Origin: Chromera velia
Lineage: Eukaryota; Sar; Chromeraceae
Assembly (NCBI GenBank): GCA_018398765.1
Contig: JAHBMJ010000256.1
Coordinates: 7,501-52,573, forward strand
Length of the DNA: 45,073 nucleotides
Direction of reading: 5' to 3'
The position numbers were made by a program, and so were the translations under genes. Positions 43,303 to 45,073 of the stretch are shown here, in pieces. Position 1 is the first letter of the stretch, and each line of letters begins with the position of its first letter. The notes below the pieces were generated by a model. It did no database searches and was not told the DNA's origin. It was given only the letters and a program-made list of their open reading frames with translations.

Positions 43303-43779
43303 CCGTTCTTTCTTTCTTTCTTTCTTTCTCTCTTTCTATCTTCCACGCTTCCTTCTTCGTCCCCCCCCGCCCTACCATCTGTCCTTGCCATCTCCTGTCT
43401 CTGCTCATCGTCCTGATAGTGACTTCGTTGTCCTGGTCACCTGCACCAATGGAATTGGAGAGTGGCGGGGAAGAAGAGTGACTGAATTGACCTCGCCTCT
43501 GTTCTTGCAGCGCTGACTGCGATGCCTTGGGGCATTCACCGAGCTGCCTTCTTCCTCTTGTTTCCCATTCTATTCGTCCTGTGGATATCGTACCTCTCGT
43601 GGAAAGCTGTCAAGGGACCGACAAAGGTGTATTTCCCGCCCTCAGGAGAAGAAAGCGGGAAAGTGAAGACAGTGGGCGGTCTTGAAGCCTCTATGAGAGC
43701 ACCGGCAGCAGGAAATCCGAGTCGGGGATGGTTAGACGACATTTCTTCTTGGGTCGATAGGACATGCGTGAGTGACTAA
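40382..43779 (+). CDS. Gene F: orphan type I membrane protein, six exons
   Basis: Exons 40382-40432, 40518-40578, 41332-41414, 41968-42111, 42987-43149 and 43511-43779 give 771 nt, 256 aa, all phases matching. The start ATG opens a signal peptide (MRADPFRILFTSAFFNAVQG). A lumenal or extracellular part of about 155 residues follows. It is rich in beta-type sequence (NTYLIDADKLLPNQEYEIKP, SNLFVVVQSS, YEFRLKARL). One membrane helix (about 179-198, AAFFLLFPILFVLWISYLSW) and a 58-residue hydrophilic tail complete it. I do not recognise the family; a small ER or surface single-pass protein is the safest description. All five donors have C at +3. The introns are dominated by microsatellites and make up most of the gene. 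Confidence 0.82.
40736..41300. repeat. Long (TTCA)n / (TTCG)n array in gene F intron 2
   Basis: About 560 bases of TTCA tetramers with small interruptions switch at about 41123 to a long pure TTCG block, then back to TTCA near 41250. The array ends just before the exon 3 acceptor. Phe/Ile/His/Ser and Phe/Val/Arg/Ser frames across it are repeat translations. Confidence 0.95.
41576..41772. repeat. (TC)n-(TG)n compound repeat in gene F intron 3
   Basis: The TC run is followed by TG runs interrupted by a regular TGTAGGTGTG unit repeated several times (41665-41730). Confidence 0.93.
42112..42184 (+). repeat. (GTCA)n array starting at a 5' splice site
   Basis: The donor GTCAGT of gene F exon 4 is followed by a run of GTCA tetramers with a few interruptions, so the donor hexamer is repeated many times in tandem. 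Confidence 0.8.
42340..42600. repeat. (GAAG)n, (GAAA)n and (GA)n repeats in gene F intron 4
   Basis: About 260 bases of purine-rich tetramer and dimer repeats lie on the sense strand, opposite in polarity to most intronic repeats here. Confidence 0.93.
43222..43345. repeat. (TTTG)n-(TTTC)n-(TC)n repeats in gene F intron 5
   Basis: Tandem TTTG, TTTC and TC arrays lie in series on the sense strand. Confidence 0.92.
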
Positions 43780-43902
43780 AAGATAACGGCACATGCGTAT
43801 CCGTCAATGAACTTAAACGAACTACTCACATATGTTGCTCTTCACCCTTCTGTCTTCCCCATATTTTTATTCCACGAAATTTTTCTATAAAAGTTCCTTC
43901 TC

Positions 43903-43913
43903 CCTCCCTCCCT

Positions 43914-44009
<96 letters not shown>

Positions 44010-44155
44010 CCTCTCTCTCTCTTTGTATCAGTGTGAGTGCGTGCGTGCGTGCGTGCGTGTATGTGTGTGTCTGAAAATGAGAGAGAAAGAGTCTTTCAGA
44101 GAGAGAGAGAGAGAGAACGAGAACGAGAAAGAGAAAGAGAAAGAGAGATCAGAGA
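43903..44155. repeat. (CCCT)n, (TC)n, (TG)n, (GCGT)n, (GA)n repeats
   Basis: Compound simple-sequence DNA begins about 125 bases beyond the gene F stop. No gene is seen in it. Confidence 0.92.
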
Positions 44156-44189
44156 GACAAAGGCACCTCTGCCAGAGTATAGGATTGAT

Positions 44190-44800
44190 TCTTTAATCTT
44201 AGGACGGACCATCTGACCAGCGAAGCATGTCTTTCAAAGATTTTATTGTCCTTCACGAGAAATGCTCAGAAATCCTTTGCTGTGGATGTTTATAGATGCT
44301 TAGTCAGAACAGTAAAATTGAGTAAATGTACATTGATATGTTCCTGTGCAGGTTGTAACATAACAGCTAGCACGTTATAGCTAGCATGGTTATTATGACT
44401 GTTTATAATGTAGTGTTACTATATTATTAATTACTATAAGATTCTTAAACGTATATGATGATTTCTGTGTCAGCATACACTGACACCTAATTTGATCTCC
44501 TAATTCTTGGAGAAAAAACTTTCACTTATAATTTACGCTTCAAAAGTTATAATTGTGAATTTAGTAGAATCAAGTGCTAGATCAAGTAGAATCTATAGAT
44601 AGCATAGCCGTAGCGTTGTGAAGGTCTGACAAGCAGTTGTGTTAGGATGAAATGAAGTACGAGCGCATAACGTGCGTAGGGCGCATACCCTGGACATTAA
44701 TTTGTGTGCATTTTTATAAAAAATAAATTATAGATGCATTCAACTTTAAAGAAATCTAGTCCTGAAGAAAATTTACTTTTCAAATCATTTACTGTCATTT
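44190..44800. other. AT-rich gene-poor island
   Basis: This AT-rich, stop-rich sequence has short repeated words such as TAGCTAGCA and CTATAA and resembles the islands at 2.5-3.6 kb and 28.5-29.5 kb. No coding frame is seen. Confidence 0.5.
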
Positions 44801-45073
44801 AACATTGACATGAAACTTTTCTTTCCTTGCAATTTGTGACACAAAGTCTGATTTCTCTGTTCTCTCCCTGGGTGCACCGCTCATCTCCAAAGCAAGGGGG
44901 GTGTGCGGGGTTTGCACGACAGATTTCACACTGCGTGACAGGGCGATGAGCCGGCCTGGAAGGTTCAGTCTCAGCGGAAGGAAGCATTCTGTTGCATCTC
45001 CGGACTCCCCCGCAGACTCTAAGGGGGCCTTCGCATTTAAAACACAAGGCTTTTACGTGCAACCATAAGAGTT
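44799..45073 (-). CDS. Doubtful cysteine-rich reading frame running off the right edge
   Basis: A minus-strand frame is open from the window edge to a TGA at 44799, about 90 codons. It contains eleven cysteines, including CFKC and CEIC pairs, which could be a zinc-binding or secreted Cys-rich tail. No ATG lies in the visible part and no splice acceptor was recognised. GC content rises sharply relative to the AT-rich flank, which slightly favours coding. It may equally be chance. Confidence 0.2.
   Translation of the reverse strand, partial: LLWLHVKALCFKCEGPLRVCGGVRRCNRMLPSAETEPSRPAHRPVTQCEICRANPAHPPCFGDERCTQGENREIRLCVTNCKERKVSCQC

Overview
This is a eukaryotic nuclear window. It holds six intron-bearing genes, microsatellite-filled introns and AT-rich gene-poor islands. 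About 53 introns could be placed by matching reading frame, phase and GT..AG ends. The mix points to an alveolate alga, most likely a chromerid such as Chromera velia: long EGF-modular surface proteins, TGCATGCA-type promoter motifs like those bound by apicomplexan ApiAP2 factors, about 50 % GC, and canonical GT donors unlike many dinoflagellates. The species is an inference; no rRNA or organelle marker is present.

Layout. (A) 71-2028, minus: an unrecognised Pro/Ser-rich protein whose 3' end lies off the left edge. 2.03-5.49 kb: AT-rich and gene-poor. (B) 5500-10159, minus: six exons, 484 aa, an orphan with a coiled-coil-like C-terminus. 10.16-11.05 kb: divergent promoter region with a cluster of GCATGC palindromes. 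(C) 11050-27734, plus: the centrepiece, about 26 exons and about 2977 aa. It has a signal peptide, five discoidin-like modules, thirteen EGF modules, a GAIN-like region, a degenerate GPS and five membrane segments. The membrane part follows polycystin-1 TM1-TM5 but has no pore. 27.7-29.6 kb: AT-rich convergent intergenic region with nested inverted repeats. (D) 29608-33952, minus: nine exons, 321 aa, a complete P-loop small-molecule kinase of the phosphoribulokinase/uridine-kinase superfamily (YggC/FrcK-like), possibly plastid-targeted. (E) 34782-39718, minus: nine exons, at least 826 aa, an M16 metallopeptidase-like protein with a destroyed HxxEH motif and no visible 5' end. 39.7-40.4 kb: GC-rich palindromic divergent spacer. 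(F) 40382-43779, plus: six exons, 256 aa, an orphan type I membrane protein whose introns are filled with microsatellites. The right end is simple-sequence and AT-rich DNA plus a doubtful cysteine-rich reading frame.

The genes look functionally unrelated. Shared features are genomic: YTGCAG acceptors, C at donor position +3 in roughly 40 % of introns, donors that have expanded into (GTCA)n or (GTGA)n, and intronic microsatellites that are mostly pyrimidine-rich on the sense strand. All exon models come from reading the sequence, without transcripts. Phase agreement across many junctions makes genes B, C, D and F strong. Gene E is strong except at its ends, and gene A is weaker.
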